From assembly GCA_964242735.1 (NCBI GenBank), contig CAXTAK010000011.1, positions 54,541 through 118,540 on the forward strand: a DNA stretch of 64,000 bases, read 5' to 3'. The translations under genes and the position numbers were made by a program. This DNA comes from CADCUY01 sp964242735. Its GTDB lineage: Bacteria; Actinomycetota; Actinomycetes; Actinomycetales; Quadrisphaeraceae. This document shows, piece after piece, positions 34,452-45,254 of this stretch. Position 1 is the stretch's first letter; each line of letters begins with the position of its first letter. The notes beneath the pieces are model-generated. The model saw only the letters and a list, made by a program, of their open reading frames with translations. It did not search any database and was not told the origin of the DNA.

Positions 34452-34954
34452 GACGGCTCCTCGGGGGGACGGGTGCGGCGCAGCGCGGCGATGCCGCCGG
34501 CGGCGGCGCGCCGGGCGGCGTCCTCGGTGCCGCCGACGAGCGCGGCGACGTCGGCGTAGGACAGGTCGGCGAGGTAGCGGTACGCCACGCACTGCCGCTG
34601 CTCGGGCGGCAGCGCGGCGAGCGCCGACCACAGCGCGGCGTCCGGGGGATCGGCCGCCGGGTCGCCAGCCCCTCGCGAGCCGGACCGCTCCGGCACCTCC
34701 GCGACGGGCACCGCGTGCCGGGCGCGGGCGCGCAGCGCGTCCACGGCCTCGCGGTGCGCGGTGGTCACCAGCCACGCCGCCACGTCGCTGCCCGGGCGCA
34801 GCTCCGGGTGGGCCACCAGCGCCGCGAGGAAGGTCTCCGACCACGCGTCCTCGGCGGCGGGGCCGGCGACGGCGCGGCACACCCTCAGCACCCGGGCGCC
34901 GTGCTCGGCGACGACCGCCTCGAACGGCGCCAGGTGCTCGGGCGGTGTGCTCAC
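34448..34954 (-). CDS. ECF-like RNA polymerase sigma factor
   Basis: 168 residues. Region 2-like: FEAVVAEHGARVLRVCRAVAG, AEDAWSETFLAALVAHPEL, AWLVTTAHREAVDALRAR. Region 4: LWSALAALPPEQRQCVAYRYLADLSYADVAALVGG with a recognition helix ending AARRAAAGGIAALRR. Both regions are present but short, and region 2 is compact, so it may be a sigma-like regulator. It is co-translated with the MGMT gene downstream (ATGA overlap), suggesting control of the alkylation response. Start is GTG 34954. A tandem repeat lies immediately upstream. Confidence 0.83.
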   Translation of the reverse strand: MSTPPEHLAPFEAVVAEHGARVLRVCRAVAGPAAEDAWSETFLAALVAHPELRPGSDVAAWLVTTAHREAVDALRARARHAVPVAEVPERSGSRGAGDPAADPPDAALWSALAALPPEQRQCVAYRYLADLSYADVAALVGGTEDAARRAAAGGIAALRRTRPPEEPS

Positions 34955-35003
34955 GGTGGGCCAACGCGCCAGGGGGCCGGCCTGTGAGGTGCGGGCGCAC
35001 CCA

Positions 35004-35090
35004 CCCCGCCCGCTCCGCCCGTCACACCCCGCCCGCTCCGCCCGTCACACCCCGCCCGCTCCGCCCGTCACACCCCGCCCGTCACACCCC
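35004..35090. repeat. 23-bp tandem repeat at the 3' end of the xylulokinase gene
   Basis: Three full 23-bp units and a truncated fourth. The minus-strand unit is GTGTGACGGGCGGAGCGGGC plus GGG. The truncated unit carries the xylB TGA (35082-35084), and each further unit repeats the same GGTGTGA. Unit length is 2 mod 3. Confidence 0.85.
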
Positions 35091-36545
35091 GTCGGTCAGC
35101 TCCCGCACCGCCGCGTACCGCGCGCGCACCGCGGCGCCGTCCCCTCCGTCGCCGACCTCCACGACCCGCGCCGGCGGGTGCTCCCACACCGGCGGCTCCA
35201 CGGCCCCCGACAGGGCCCACGCGGCCTGCACCGCCGCGCCGTCCGCGACGTACTCCCCCGGCTGCGGCACCACGACCGGGCGCCCCAGGACGAGGGGCGC
35301 GAGGCGCTGCACCGCCTCGGAGCGGGCGCCGCCGCCCACGAGCAGCACCCTCTCGACCGGCACCCCCTGGGCGATCAGCGCGTCGACCCCGTCGGCGAGC
35401 CCGCACAGCAGCCCCTCCACCGCGGCGCGCGCCAGGTGCTCGGGTGTCATCGTGGACAGGGTCATCCCGTGCAGGGCGCCGGTGGCCGTCGGGCGGTCCG
35501 GGGTGCGCTCGCCCTCCAGGTAGGGCACCAGCACCAGGCCCCCCGCGCCGGAGGGGGCGCTCAGCGCCAGGCGCGACAGCTCGTCGTGGTCGACCCCCAG
35601 CAGGCGTGCGGTGGCGTCGAGGACCCGCGCGGCGTTCAGCGTCACCACCACGGGCAGGTGGCGCCCGGTGGCGTCGGCGAAGCCCGCGACGGTGCCGCTG
35701 GGGTCGCGCACGGCCACGGCCGTGACCGCCGAGACGACCCCCGAGGTGCCCAGGGAGAGCACTACGTCGCCCTCGCGGGCGGCGAGCCCCAGGGCCGCCG
35801 CCGCGTTGTCGCCGGTGCCCGCGCCGAGCACCGCGCCCGCGGCGGCGCCCCACGCGGGGTCCACGGCGCCCACCGACTCCCCGGGCGCCGCGACGCGGGG
35901 GACCCGCGGGCTCCGCCCCCGGGTCGCGAGCTCGAGCAGGTCGCGGCGGTAGCTCCCGGTGGAGGCGGAGAAGTACGCCGTCCCCGAGGCGTCGCCGCGG
36001 TCGGTGACCAGGGCGTCGAAACCAGCGGTGCCCGCGCCTCCTGCGCCCGCACCCGCCAGGCGCCAGCTCAGCCAGTCGTGCGGCAGGCACACCGCGGCCG
36101 TGGCGTCGGCGTGCTCGGGCTCGGCGTCGGCGAGCCAGCGCAGCTTCGTCGCCGTGAAGGAGGCGACGGGCACCACCCCGACGGCGTCGGCGTACGCCGC
36201 CCGGCCCGCGGCCTCCTCCCCGCCGCCGAGGTCGAGGATCAGCTGCGTCGCGGCGTCGGCGGAGCGGGTGTCGTTCCACAGCAGCGCGTCGCGCACCACC
36301 TCGCCGGCCGCGTCCAGGCAGACCATGCCGTGCTGCTGCCCGCCCACGGCCACGGCCTGGACGCCGCCGAGCCCGCCCGCGTCGTCCACCGCGGCGTGCA
36401 GCGCGTCCTCCCAGTGCCGCGGCGCGACCTCGGTGCCCTCGGGGTGGGGGGCGCGGCCCTCGCGGACCAGCGCCCCCGTCGCGGCGTCGCGCACCACGAC
36501 CTTGCACGCTTGGGTGGAGGTGTCGATGCCGGCGACGAGCGTCAT
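35082..36545 (-). CDS. xylB: xylulokinase (FGGY family)
   Basis: 487 residues. Phosphorylates D-xylulose to xylulose 5-phosphate. Phosphate-1 motif is LVAGIDTSTQACKVVV; substrate loop GGQQHGMVCLDAAG; LPHDWLSWRLAG; ATP-domain GAGTGDNAAAALGL and SLGTSGVVSA; the FGGY signature region VLLVGGGARSEAVQRL with PQPGEYVADGAAVQAAWAL. Length fits the family. ATG 36545 begins the conserved start. No xylose isomerase or transporter is adjacent; it stands alone between the UvrA-like and sigma-like genes. Other pentulose or hexulose kinases of the family cannot be excluded. Confidence 0.88.
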   Translation of the reverse strand: MTLVAGIDTSTQACKVVVRDAATGALVREGRAPHPEGTEVAPRHWEDALHAAVDDAGGLGGVQAVAVGGQQHGMVCLDAAGEVVRDALLWNDTRSADAATQLILDLGGGEEAAGRAAYADAVGVVPVASFTATKLRWLADAEPEHADATAAVCLPHDWLSWRLAGAGAGGAGTAGFDALVTDRGDASGTAYFSASTGSYRRDLLELATRGRSPRVPRVAAPGESVGAVDPAWGAAAGAVLGAGTGDNAAAALGLAAREGDVVLSLGTSGVVSAVTAVAVRDPSGTVAGFADATGRHLPVVVTLNAARVLDATARLLGVDHDELSRLALSAPSGAGGLVLVPYLEGERTPDRPTATGALHGMTLSTMTPEHLARAAVEGLLCGLADGVDALIAQGVPVERVLLVGGGARSEAVQRLAPLVLGRPVVVPQPGEYVADGAAVQAAWALSGAVEPPVWEHPPARVVEVGDGGDGAAVRARYAAVRELTDGV

Positions 36546-36624
36546 CGGGCCATCATCGCGGGGCGTCCGGCGCGCGACGCCGGGGCCCGCCCGCACCGCC
36601 GCCGCACCGCTCCTCCCGCGGGCG

Positions 36625-39021
<2,397 letters not shown>

Positions 39022-39219
39022 CGTGCCTCCCGTGGCTGAGGGCGGGCCGCTCGCGCGGTGGTGGTCGGCTGTCTACCCGATGATCGGGCCCCGCCGTGAC
39101 GCCCGACACCCCATCGCGCGGCGCGAGCCGCGCCGGGCGCTGGGCGTGCCGCCGCCGCGCTGCACCGTCCGGGGTGGAACGCCTGCGCCCGCGCGGGGCG
39201 GTCGGTACCGTCCGCCCCC

Positions 39220-40305
39220 GTGAGCGGTGAGCGTCCCGTGGGCCTGGTGTGCGCCCCGGCCGCCTTCGGTGGTGCGCAGCGGCACCTGCTCTCCCTGCTG
39301 GCGCACCTGGACGCCGTGGCCCTGGCCCTGCGCCCGGTCGACCAGCTCCTGGCGGACTGCGCGGCGGGGGCGGGGCGCCCGCTCCTGCCCGTGGACGGCG
39401 TGCAGGGCCTGGCGGCCGCGGCCCGCGCCGCCGGGGTGGGGGCGCTGCACGTCAACGCCACCGACCCGCACGCCGAGGCGGGACTGGTGCGCGCCGCCCT
39501 GGCGACGGGACTGCCGGTCACCGCCACCGTGCACATGACCGACCGGTACGCGCGCACCGCGCGACCGCCCGACGCCGAGGCGCTGTGGGCGGGCCTGCGG
39601 GCGGTCCTCGCGCCCTCGGCGGCCATCGCGGAGCACCTGGTGCTGCGCCAGGGCGTGCCCGCGGCGTCCGTGGTGCACGTGCCCAACGGGGTGGCACCGA
39701 GACCCGCGCTGGTCCTGCGCCGCGACCCCCGTCCGCTGCGGGTCGGCTGCCTGGCCCGGCTGACCGCGCAGAAGGGCCTCGACGTCCTGCTCGACGCCGT
39801 GGCCCTGCTCGAGCGCACCTCGCCCGGCGCGGTGGAGGTGGTCGTGGCGGGGGAGGGCCGGGAGCGGGAGGCGTTGGCCGAGCGCTCCCGCGGGCTGCCG
39901 GTGACCTGGGTGGGGCACACCGGCGACGTCGACGCGGTGCTCGCCGACCTCGACGCCTACGTGCAGCCCTCCCGCGACGACGCGCTGCCGCTGGCCCTGC
40001 TGGAGGCGATGGCGAGCGGCCTGCCGTGCGCGGCGACCGCGGTCGGCGACGTGCCCGCGATGCTGGGCGGCGCGCTGCTGCTCGTGCCGCCCGAGGACCA
40101 CGCGGCCCTGGCCGGGGCGCTGGCCGACCTCGCGGGTGACAGCGCCCTGCGCGGGCGACTGGCGGAGGAGGGGCGGGCGCGGGTGCTGGCAGGGCACACC
40201 GACGCGGTGATGGCCGCGCGCACCGCCGCGGCGCTCGGGCCCGCGTGGGCGTGGCCGGCTGCGCAGCCCACCGGGCACCCGGCTGCGCAGCCCGTGGGGG
40301 CCTGA
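39220..40305 (+). CDS. GT4 glycosyltransferase, first gene of a glycosyltransferase operon
   Basis: 361 residues, GT-B fold. N-terminus VGLVCAPAAFGGAQRHLLSLL; acceptor-side VTATVHMTDRYAR; C-terminal donor domain LRVGCLARLTAQKGLDVLLDA, VVVAGEGREREAL and YVQPSRDDALPLALLEAMASG with the E-X7-E type glutamate. The last 25 residues repeat AAQPTGHPAAQPVGA. The GTG at 39220 follows TACCGT by 8 nt, so a leaderless start is possible. Followed after one base by another GT4 gene. Likely builds a surface or storage glycan. Confidence 0.88.
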   Translation: MSGERPVGLVCAPAAFGGAQRHLLSLLAHLDAVALALRPVDQLLADCAAGAGRPLLPVDGVQGLAAAARAAGVGALHVNATDPHAEAGLVRAALATGLPVTATVHMTDRYARTARPPDAEALWAGLRAVLAPSAAIAEHLVLRQGVPAASVVHVPNGVAPRPALVLRRDPRPLRVGCLARLTAQKGLDVLLDAVALLERTSPGAVEVVVAGEGREREALAERSRGLPVTWVGHTGDVDAVLADLDAYVQPSRDDALPLALLEAMASGLPCAATAVGDVPAMLGGALLLVPPEDHAALAGALADLAGDSALRGRLAEEGRARVLAGHTDAVMAARTAAALGPAWAWPAAQPTGHPAAQPVGA

Positions 40306-40306
40306 G

Positions 40307-41623
40307 GTGCACGTGCTGAGGCTGTGCTCGGTCTTCGGGCTGCCCGACCGCGCGGTGCCCGAGCGCGACCTGCGCTTCGACGCGGTCGGCGGCATGCAGA
40401 ACCACACCGGTCACCTGACCACCGCCCTCGACGCCCTCGGCGTGCGCCAGACCGTGGTGACCTCCCACCCCCCGAGCCAGCCGCGCACCGAGCTCGTGGG
40501 CACCGGCGCGGTGGTGCACCGCCACGGGTGGCCCGCGCCCGTGGCGCGCCAGGGCTGGGCCCTGGGGGCCGCCGCGCAGCTGGTGCGGCGCGCTCGCGGT
40601 GCGGCGGGGGTGGACGTCGTGCACGCCCACCTCGGCGAGGACCTCGCCGTCCTGCCGCTGGCCAGGGCCTTCGCCGCCTCCCGCGGGGTGCCGCTGGTGG
40701 TGACGGTGCACATGAGCCTGGCGCACACCCTGCCCGTGATCGGCCCCCGCTCGGCGGTGCTCCAGGCCGTCGGCGGCTCCCTGGAGGTCGGCACCTGCCG
40801 CGCAGCGGCCGCCACGATCGTGCTCACCGGGCGCTTGGCCGCCGCCGCGGCCGCCGCGGGTGTGGACCCCGCGCGGGTGCACGTGGTGCCCTCGGGCGTC
40901 GACCCGGTGCTCTTCGCCGACCCGGGCGACGCGCCGGCCGGCACCCTCGCCGGTCCGCTGGCGCACGCGCTCGCCGACCCGCTGATCGACCCCCTGGCCG
41001 ACCCGGCGGCGCGCGGGGCGCCGCGACGTCCGCGGGTGCTGTTCATCGGTCGCCTCGGGGCGCAGAAGGACGTCGCGACCCTCGCGCGCGCCGCAGCGCG
41101 GATGGGCGTGGACGCCGACGTCGTCGTGGTCGGCACCGGGCCGGACGCCGGAGCCCTCGCCGAGCTGGTGCGCGCGCTCGGCGTGGGGCACCGGGTGCGC
41201 CTGGTCGGTCACCTCGACCACCGGCTCGTGCCCGCCGCGCTGCGCACCGCGGACGTGGCGGTGCAGCCCAGTCGCTACGAGGAGCTGGGCACCTCCGTGG
41301 TGGAGGCGATGGCCGCCGGGGTGCCCGTGGTGGCCACCCGCACCGGCGGCATCCCGGCGCTGGTCCAGGACGGGCGCAGCGGCGTCCTGGTGCCCGTCGG
41401 TGACGACGCCGCTCTCGCATCGGCGCTGGACGCGCTGCTCACCGACCCCGCCCGGCGCGCGCGCCTGGCGGCCCGGGGCACCGAGGTGGCCGCCGGGTAC
41501 GCGTGGCCGGCGCTGGCCGAGCGGGTCCTCGGGATCTACGTCGACGTGAGCGCCGAGGTCTGCTCGGGTGCACGGGGGCGCGCGGTCGCCACCCCGGGCG
41601 GCGACGGGGTCGGCGCGGCGTGA
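40307..41623 (+). CDS. GT4 glycosyltransferase
   Basis: 438 residues. FDAVGGMQNHTGHLTTALDALG at residues 25-46 and VVHAHLGEDLAVLPLARAF are acceptor-domain hallmarks. The donor domain has RVLFIGRLGAQKDVATLARAA, VVVGTGPDAGALAELVRAL and VQPSRYEELGTSVVEAMAAGVPVV with EE and E at the expected spacing. An Asp/Leu/Ala loop (ALADPLIDPLADPAARG) is inserted between the domains. GTG 40307 is one base after the previous stop, and its own stop overlaps the next gene by 4 nt. Related to the transferase at 1632-2768 but not a close duplicate. Confidence 0.9.
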   Translation: MHVLRLCSVFGLPDRAVPERDLRFDAVGGMQNHTGHLTTALDALGVRQTVVTSHPPSQPRTELVGTGAVVHRHGWPAPVARQGWALGAAAQLVRRARGAAGVDVVHAHLGEDLAVLPLARAFAASRGVPLVVTVHMSLAHTLPVIGPRSAVLQAVGGSLEVGTCRAAAATIVLTGRLAAAAAAAGVDPARVHVVPSGVDPVLFADPGDAPAGTLAGPLAHALADPLIDPLADPAARGAPRRPRVLFIGRLGAQKDVATLARAAARMGVDADVVVVGTGPDAGALAELVRALGVGHRVRLVGHLDHRLVPAALRTADVAVQPSRYEELGTSVVEAMAAGVPVVATRTGGIPALVQDGRSGVLVPVGDDAALASALDALLTDPARRARLAARGTEVAAGYAWPALAERVLGIYVDVSAEVCSGARGRAVATPGGDGVGAA

Positions 41624-42858
41624 CCTCGCCCCGCAGCGGCTCCCGGCACGGGGGAGCCCCAGTGCCGGATGAGCGGCCCGCAGACGACGGCGGGGCTCCC
41701 CCGTGCCAGCAGGTGCCGCCCCTGCTGGACCCCGCGGTGCGCTCGGTGGCGCTGGTGAGGCTGCGCACCGGGATGGGCGACCTGCTGTGCACCGTGCCAG
41801 CCCTGCGCGCGCTGAAGGCGGCCCGGCCCGACGTCCGCGTGAGCCTGGTGACCTGGGCCGAGATGGCCCCCGTGGTGCAGCGCGCGGGGGCGCTGGTCGA
41901 CGAGCTGGTGGACTTCCCCGGCCGCGCGGGCATACCCGAGCGCCCTCCTCGTGAGGCGGAGTGGGCCGGCTGGGTCCAGCGGGTGCGCGAGCGGCGCTTC
42001 GACGTGGCGCTGCAGGTCTACGGCGACAACCCCGCGGCGAGCGCCGTGGTGGAGGCGATGGGCGCTGCCCGCACCGGAGGCTTCACGCCGACCAGCCGCA
42101 CCGCCGGAGTTGGCCCCGGCGGCGCCGCCGCGGCCGACGGGTCCGGCGCCGCGCCGGACCCGGCCACGCACGTGCCGTACCCGACGCACCTGCACGAGGT
42201 CGACCGGCACCTGCACCTGATGGCCCACCTCGGCGTCCCCCCCGCCGGGCGGCACCTCGAGCTGCCTCTGACCGGGGCTGACGCCGCCGAGGCCGACCGC
42301 GTGCGCGCCGACGCGGCCCTGGAGCCGGGCCGCTACGTCGTGCTCCACCCCGGCGCCACCTGCTCCTCGCGGCGGTGGCCCGCGGAGCGCTTCGCCGAGG
42401 TCGCCACCGCCCTGGCCCGCGACGGGTGGCGGGTGGCCCTGACCGGGGTGCCCGCCGAGCGCACCGTCACCGGGGCGGTGCTCGCCGCGGTGCCCCCCGC
42501 CCTGGTCACCGCTCGCGGCCCCGGGGTGGTCGACCTGTGCGGCGCCACCGGCCTCGGGGGCTTCGCGGCGCTGCTGGACGACGCGGCGCTCCTGGTCACC
42601 AACGACACCGGTGCCGCCCACGTGGCCAGCGCGCGCGCCGTCCCCAGCGTGGTGCTGTTCCTCTCCGGCGACCCCTCGCGCTGGGCCGCGCCCGACACCG
42701 GTCGGCACGTCGTGGTCCGTGAGCCGGTCGGCTGCAACCCGTGCCGGCACCTGGACTGCCCCATCGACTTCCGGTGCGCGACGCGCATCACCGCGACCCG
42801 CGTGCTGGACGCCGCCCGACCCCTGCTCACCGACCCGCCCCCGCGCGAGCCCCGGTGA
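41620..42858 (+). CDS. GT9 family (heptosyltransferase-like) glycosyltransferase
   Basis: 412 residues. VALVRLRTGMGDLLCTVPALRALK at about 43-66 and PDVRVSLVTW form the GT9 N-terminal domain. YVVLHPGATCSSRRWPAERF and LCGATGLGGFAALLDDAALLVTNDTGAAHVA form the donor domain. A cysteine cluster near the C-terminus (CNPCRHLDCPIDFRC) is typical of the actinobacterial branch. In Gram-negatives the family adds heptose to LPS; here no LPS exists, so the sugar and acceptor are unknown. GTG 41620 overlaps the upstream stop. The first 40 residues are a disordered Pro/Asp-rich leader. Confidence 0.88.
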   Translation: MTSPRSGSRHGGAPVPDERPADDGGAPPCQQVPPLLDPAVRSVALVRLRTGMGDLLCTVPALRALKAARPDVRVSLVTWAEMAPVVQRAGALVDELVDFPGRAGIPERPPREAEWAGWVQRVRERRFDVALQVYGDNPAASAVVEAMGAARTGGFTPTSRTAGVGPGGAAAADGSGAAPDPATHVPYPTHLHEVDRHLHLMAHLGVPPAGRHLELPLTGADAAEADRVRADAALEPGRYVVLHPGATCSSRRWPAERFAEVATALARDGWRVALTGVPAERTVTGAVLAAVPPALVTARGPGVVDLCGATGLGGFAALLDDAALLVTNDTGAAHVASARAVPSVVLFLSGDPSRWAAPDTGRHVVVREPVGCNPCRHLDCPIDFRCATRITATRVLDAARPLLTDPPPREPR

Positions 42859-44711
42859 GCGGCCGGGTGAGCGGGCGCGGCGTCGCCGTGGTGGTGCCGA
42901 CCTTCGAGCAAGCGGCCCACCTGCCCCGGGCACTGGCCAGCGCCCTCGCCCAGACCGCGACGGACCTGGAGGTGTTCGTGGTCGACGACGGGTCGGACGA
43001 CGACGGCGCCACCGCTCGGGCGATCACCCCGTTCCTGGCCGACCCACGGGTGCGCGCGGTGCGGATGCCCCGCAACACCGGGCTCGGCGCCGCCCTGCAG
43101 GCCGGTATCGACGCCACCGCTGCGCCGGTGGTCGCGTACCTGCCCAGCGACGACGTGTGGCTGCCCGACCACCTCGCCACCCTGCTCGCGGCCCTGCGCG
43201 CCGCGCCGTCCGCCGCGGTCGCGGTGGCGGACCTCGCCGACCCGCCGTCCGACGTCCCGCCGTACCCGCAGCTCGTGCAGGTGGCGCACCGGCGCTCCCC
43301 GCTGCGGTGGACGGCGCGGGAGGAGCTGGAGTCCGACGACCTCGACCGGCTGCTGCTCGCCCGGCTGGGGGAGCGGGTGCGCACGGGGCGGGCCACCGCG
43401 GTGTGGACGCAGCACCCCGGGCAGCGGTCCGCGGCGATCCGGGAGTCGCGCGACGGCGGGCTGAACGTCTTCCGCCGCCGCTACCGGGTGGCGGCGCCGC
43501 TGCGCTTCTCCTCCACCGACTCCGGCGACGTCGACGAGGTGGGCCTGTACGCGGGGCTGCGCGCCCGGCACCTGCCCCGCGCCGACGACGGGCCGCGGGT
43601 GCTGCTCGTCGGCGACCTCGGGTTCAACCCCGAGCGCCTCGTGGCCCTCGCCGAGCGCGGCGCGGAGCTGCACGGGCTGTGGACCCCGGACGGCCTGGGT
43701 GACAGCGGCGTGGGCCCGGTGCCCTTCGGGCACGTCGCCGAGGTGCGGGCCTCGACCGCGGCGGACTGGCGGGGTGCGGTGGCGGCGCTGCGCCCCGACG
43801 TGGTCTACGCCCTGCTCTCCTGGCGGGCCGTGCCCTTCGCGCACGAGGTGGTCGACGGGCTCGCCGGCAGCGGGACACCGGTGGTCTTCCACCTCAAGGA
43901 GTCCCCGCAGGCGTGCCTGCGGTCGGGCACGTGGCCGCAGCTGGTGGACCTGCTGACCCGCGCCGACGGAGTCGTGCTCTCCACGCAGGAGGAGCGCGCG
44001 TGGGTGGAGCTGGCGCTGCCCGGGCTCCTGGACCCCGGGCGCACCCTGGTGGTCGACGGCGACCTGCCGCTGGCCGCGTGGCACGGACCGCGAGCCTCAC
44101 CGCTCCTGTCGCACGACGACGGGCAGGTGCACACCGCGGTCGTCGGGCGCCCGCTGGGCCTGGACGCCGCGGTGCTGGGGGAGCTGGCCGCGGCGGGGGT
44201 GCACACCCACTTCCACGGCCTCGTCGACGCCCCCGGTCCCGCGGCGGGGTGGCGGCGGTGGCTGGGGGAGGTGCGGGCGACCGCGCCGGGGTTCGTGCAC
44301 GTGCACCCTCGGGTGGCGCAGCCGGAGTGGACGTCGGTGCTCTCGCGCTACGACGCGGGGTGGCTGCACCGGGTGCGGTCGAGCAACGGCGGTGACCTGC
44401 GCCGCGCCACGTGGGACGACCTCAACGCGCCCGCCCGCCTCGGGCCGCTGGCCGCCGCGGGACTGCCGGTGATCGCCCTCCGCAGCCCGGGGTGCGCGGT
44501 CGCCGTCGAGCGGCTCGTGGGCCCGGTCGCCGCGGGCGGGGACGGCACCGGGGTGCTGCACGCGTCGACCGAGGAGCTCACCGGTGCGCTGCACGACGCG
44601 GCGGGGATGGCGCGGCGCCGGGCGGCGGCGTGGGCCACGCGCTCCTCGCGCACCTTCGACAGCCGCGCCGATGAGCTGATGGCCCTGTTCGCCCGGGTCG
44701 TCGACCGGTGA
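42855..44711 (+). CDS. two-domain glycosyltransferase (GT2 plus GT-B-like C-terminal domain)
   Basis: 618 residues. Residues 8-200 are a GT2 GT-A domain: VAVVVPTFEQAAHLPRALASAL, VFVVDDGSDDDGA, RNTGLGAALQAGID and a DXD-like LPSDDVWLPDHL. Residues about 240-618 resemble a GT-B-type half: VLLVGDLGFNPERL, VVFHLKESPQACL, DGVVLSTQEERAWVEL, SRYDAGWLHRV, DLNAPARLGPLAAAGLPVIAL. The fusion suggests two successive sugar transfers or an initiating-plus-extending enzyme. GTG 42855 overlaps the previous stop. It is the last gene of the operon, ending 65 nt before a 13-bp hairpin. Confidence 0.87.
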   Translation: MSGRVSGRGVAVVVPTFEQAAHLPRALASALAQTATDLEVFVVDDGSDDDGATARAITPFLADPRVRAVRMPRNTGLGAALQAGIDATAAPVVAYLPSDDVWLPDHLATLLAALRAAPSAAVAVADLADPPSDVPPYPQLVQVAHRRSPLRWTAREELESDDLDRLLLARLGERVRTGRATAVWTQHPGQRSAAIRESRDGGLNVFRRRYRVAAPLRFSSTDSGDVDEVGLYAGLRARHLPRADDGPRVLLVGDLGFNPERLVALAERGAELHGLWTPDGLGDSGVGPVPFGHVAEVRASTAADWRGAVAALRPDVVYALLSWRAVPFAHEVVDGLAGSGTPVVFHLKESPQACLRSGTWPQLVDLLTRADGVVLSTQEERAWVELALPGLLDPGRTLVVDGDLPLAAWHGPRASPLLSHDDGQVHTAVVGRPLGLDAAVLGELAAAGVHTHFHGLVDAPGPAAGWRRWLGEVRATAPGFVHVHPRVAQPEWTSVLSRYDAGWLHRVRSSNGGDLRRATWDDLNAPARLGPLAAAGLPVIALRSPGCAVAVERLVGPVAAGGDGTGVLHASTEELTGALHDAAGMARRRAAAWATRSSRTFDSRADELMALFARVVDR

Positions 44712-44776
44712 GAGCGGCCGCAGCCGTGCGCCGAGCCGGTCCCGGCGGCCGCGCCCTCGGGCTGGGAGGGCAGCGC

Positions 44777-44809
44777 GCCCGGCGTCGGAGGAGCGGTCCG
44801 ACGCCGGGC
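44777..44809 (+). terminator. terminator of the glycosyltransferase operon
   Basis: 13-bp perfect stem (44777-44789 with 44797-44809), 7-nt loop, 65 nt after the last stop codon. Confidence 0.7.
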
Positions 44810-44823
44810 GGTGCAGCAGCACG

Positions 44824-45012
44824 ATGACCGCGATGGTCACCGCCGCCGCTGTGCTGACCGGCCACGACGTCGACGCCTCCGACCGGCACGAGGTGCAGCT
44901 GCGCCCGGCTCGCCGCCTCGCCGCGGCGTCCGGCGCGGGAGACGTCGACCTCGTCGTCCTCGACGGGGCCCGCTGCTCCTCCGGGGGCGGATCGGCCAGG
45001 AGGGCCGGGTGA
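44824..45012 (+). CDS. possible small protein of unknown function
   Basis: ATG 44824 opens 62 codons (MTAMVTAAAVLTGHDVD...) with about 95% G/C third positions, ending in GGGSARRAG. No Shine-Dalgarno and no recognised family. It follows the operon terminator directly. A further frame starting GTG 45009 with a GTGA overlap (later SEDTGRLRALRSEIGDLD) stays open into the antisense of the protease and cannot be bounded. Between 45013 and 45254 nothing else is supported. Confidence 0.3.
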   Translation: MTAMVTAAAVLTGHDVDASDRHEVQLRPARRLAAASGAGDVDLVVLDGARCSSGGGSARRAG

Positions 45013-45254
45013 TCCCTCCGGGGACGAGGGGCGCGCGCGGACCACGACAGCAGGACGGCGCGGGACCCCGACCGCGCGACATCCACCGCGCCCCTCGACC
45101 GCGAGATGCTGCTCCGGCACGCGGCGGGGACGCGATGAGCGAGGACACCGGGCGGTTGCGTGCGCTGCGCTCGGAGATCGGAGACCTCGACGCGCTCCGC
45201 GCGGCACTGGGGCGAGCTGTCACCCGAGCGCCGGCTCTGCGCGCGGCCTCGAGC

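Noticed and set aside
41620..42858. LPS heptosyltransferase assignment
   Set aside because: The GT9 fold is clear, but there is no evidence for LPS or ADP-heptose synthesis; only the family name is used.
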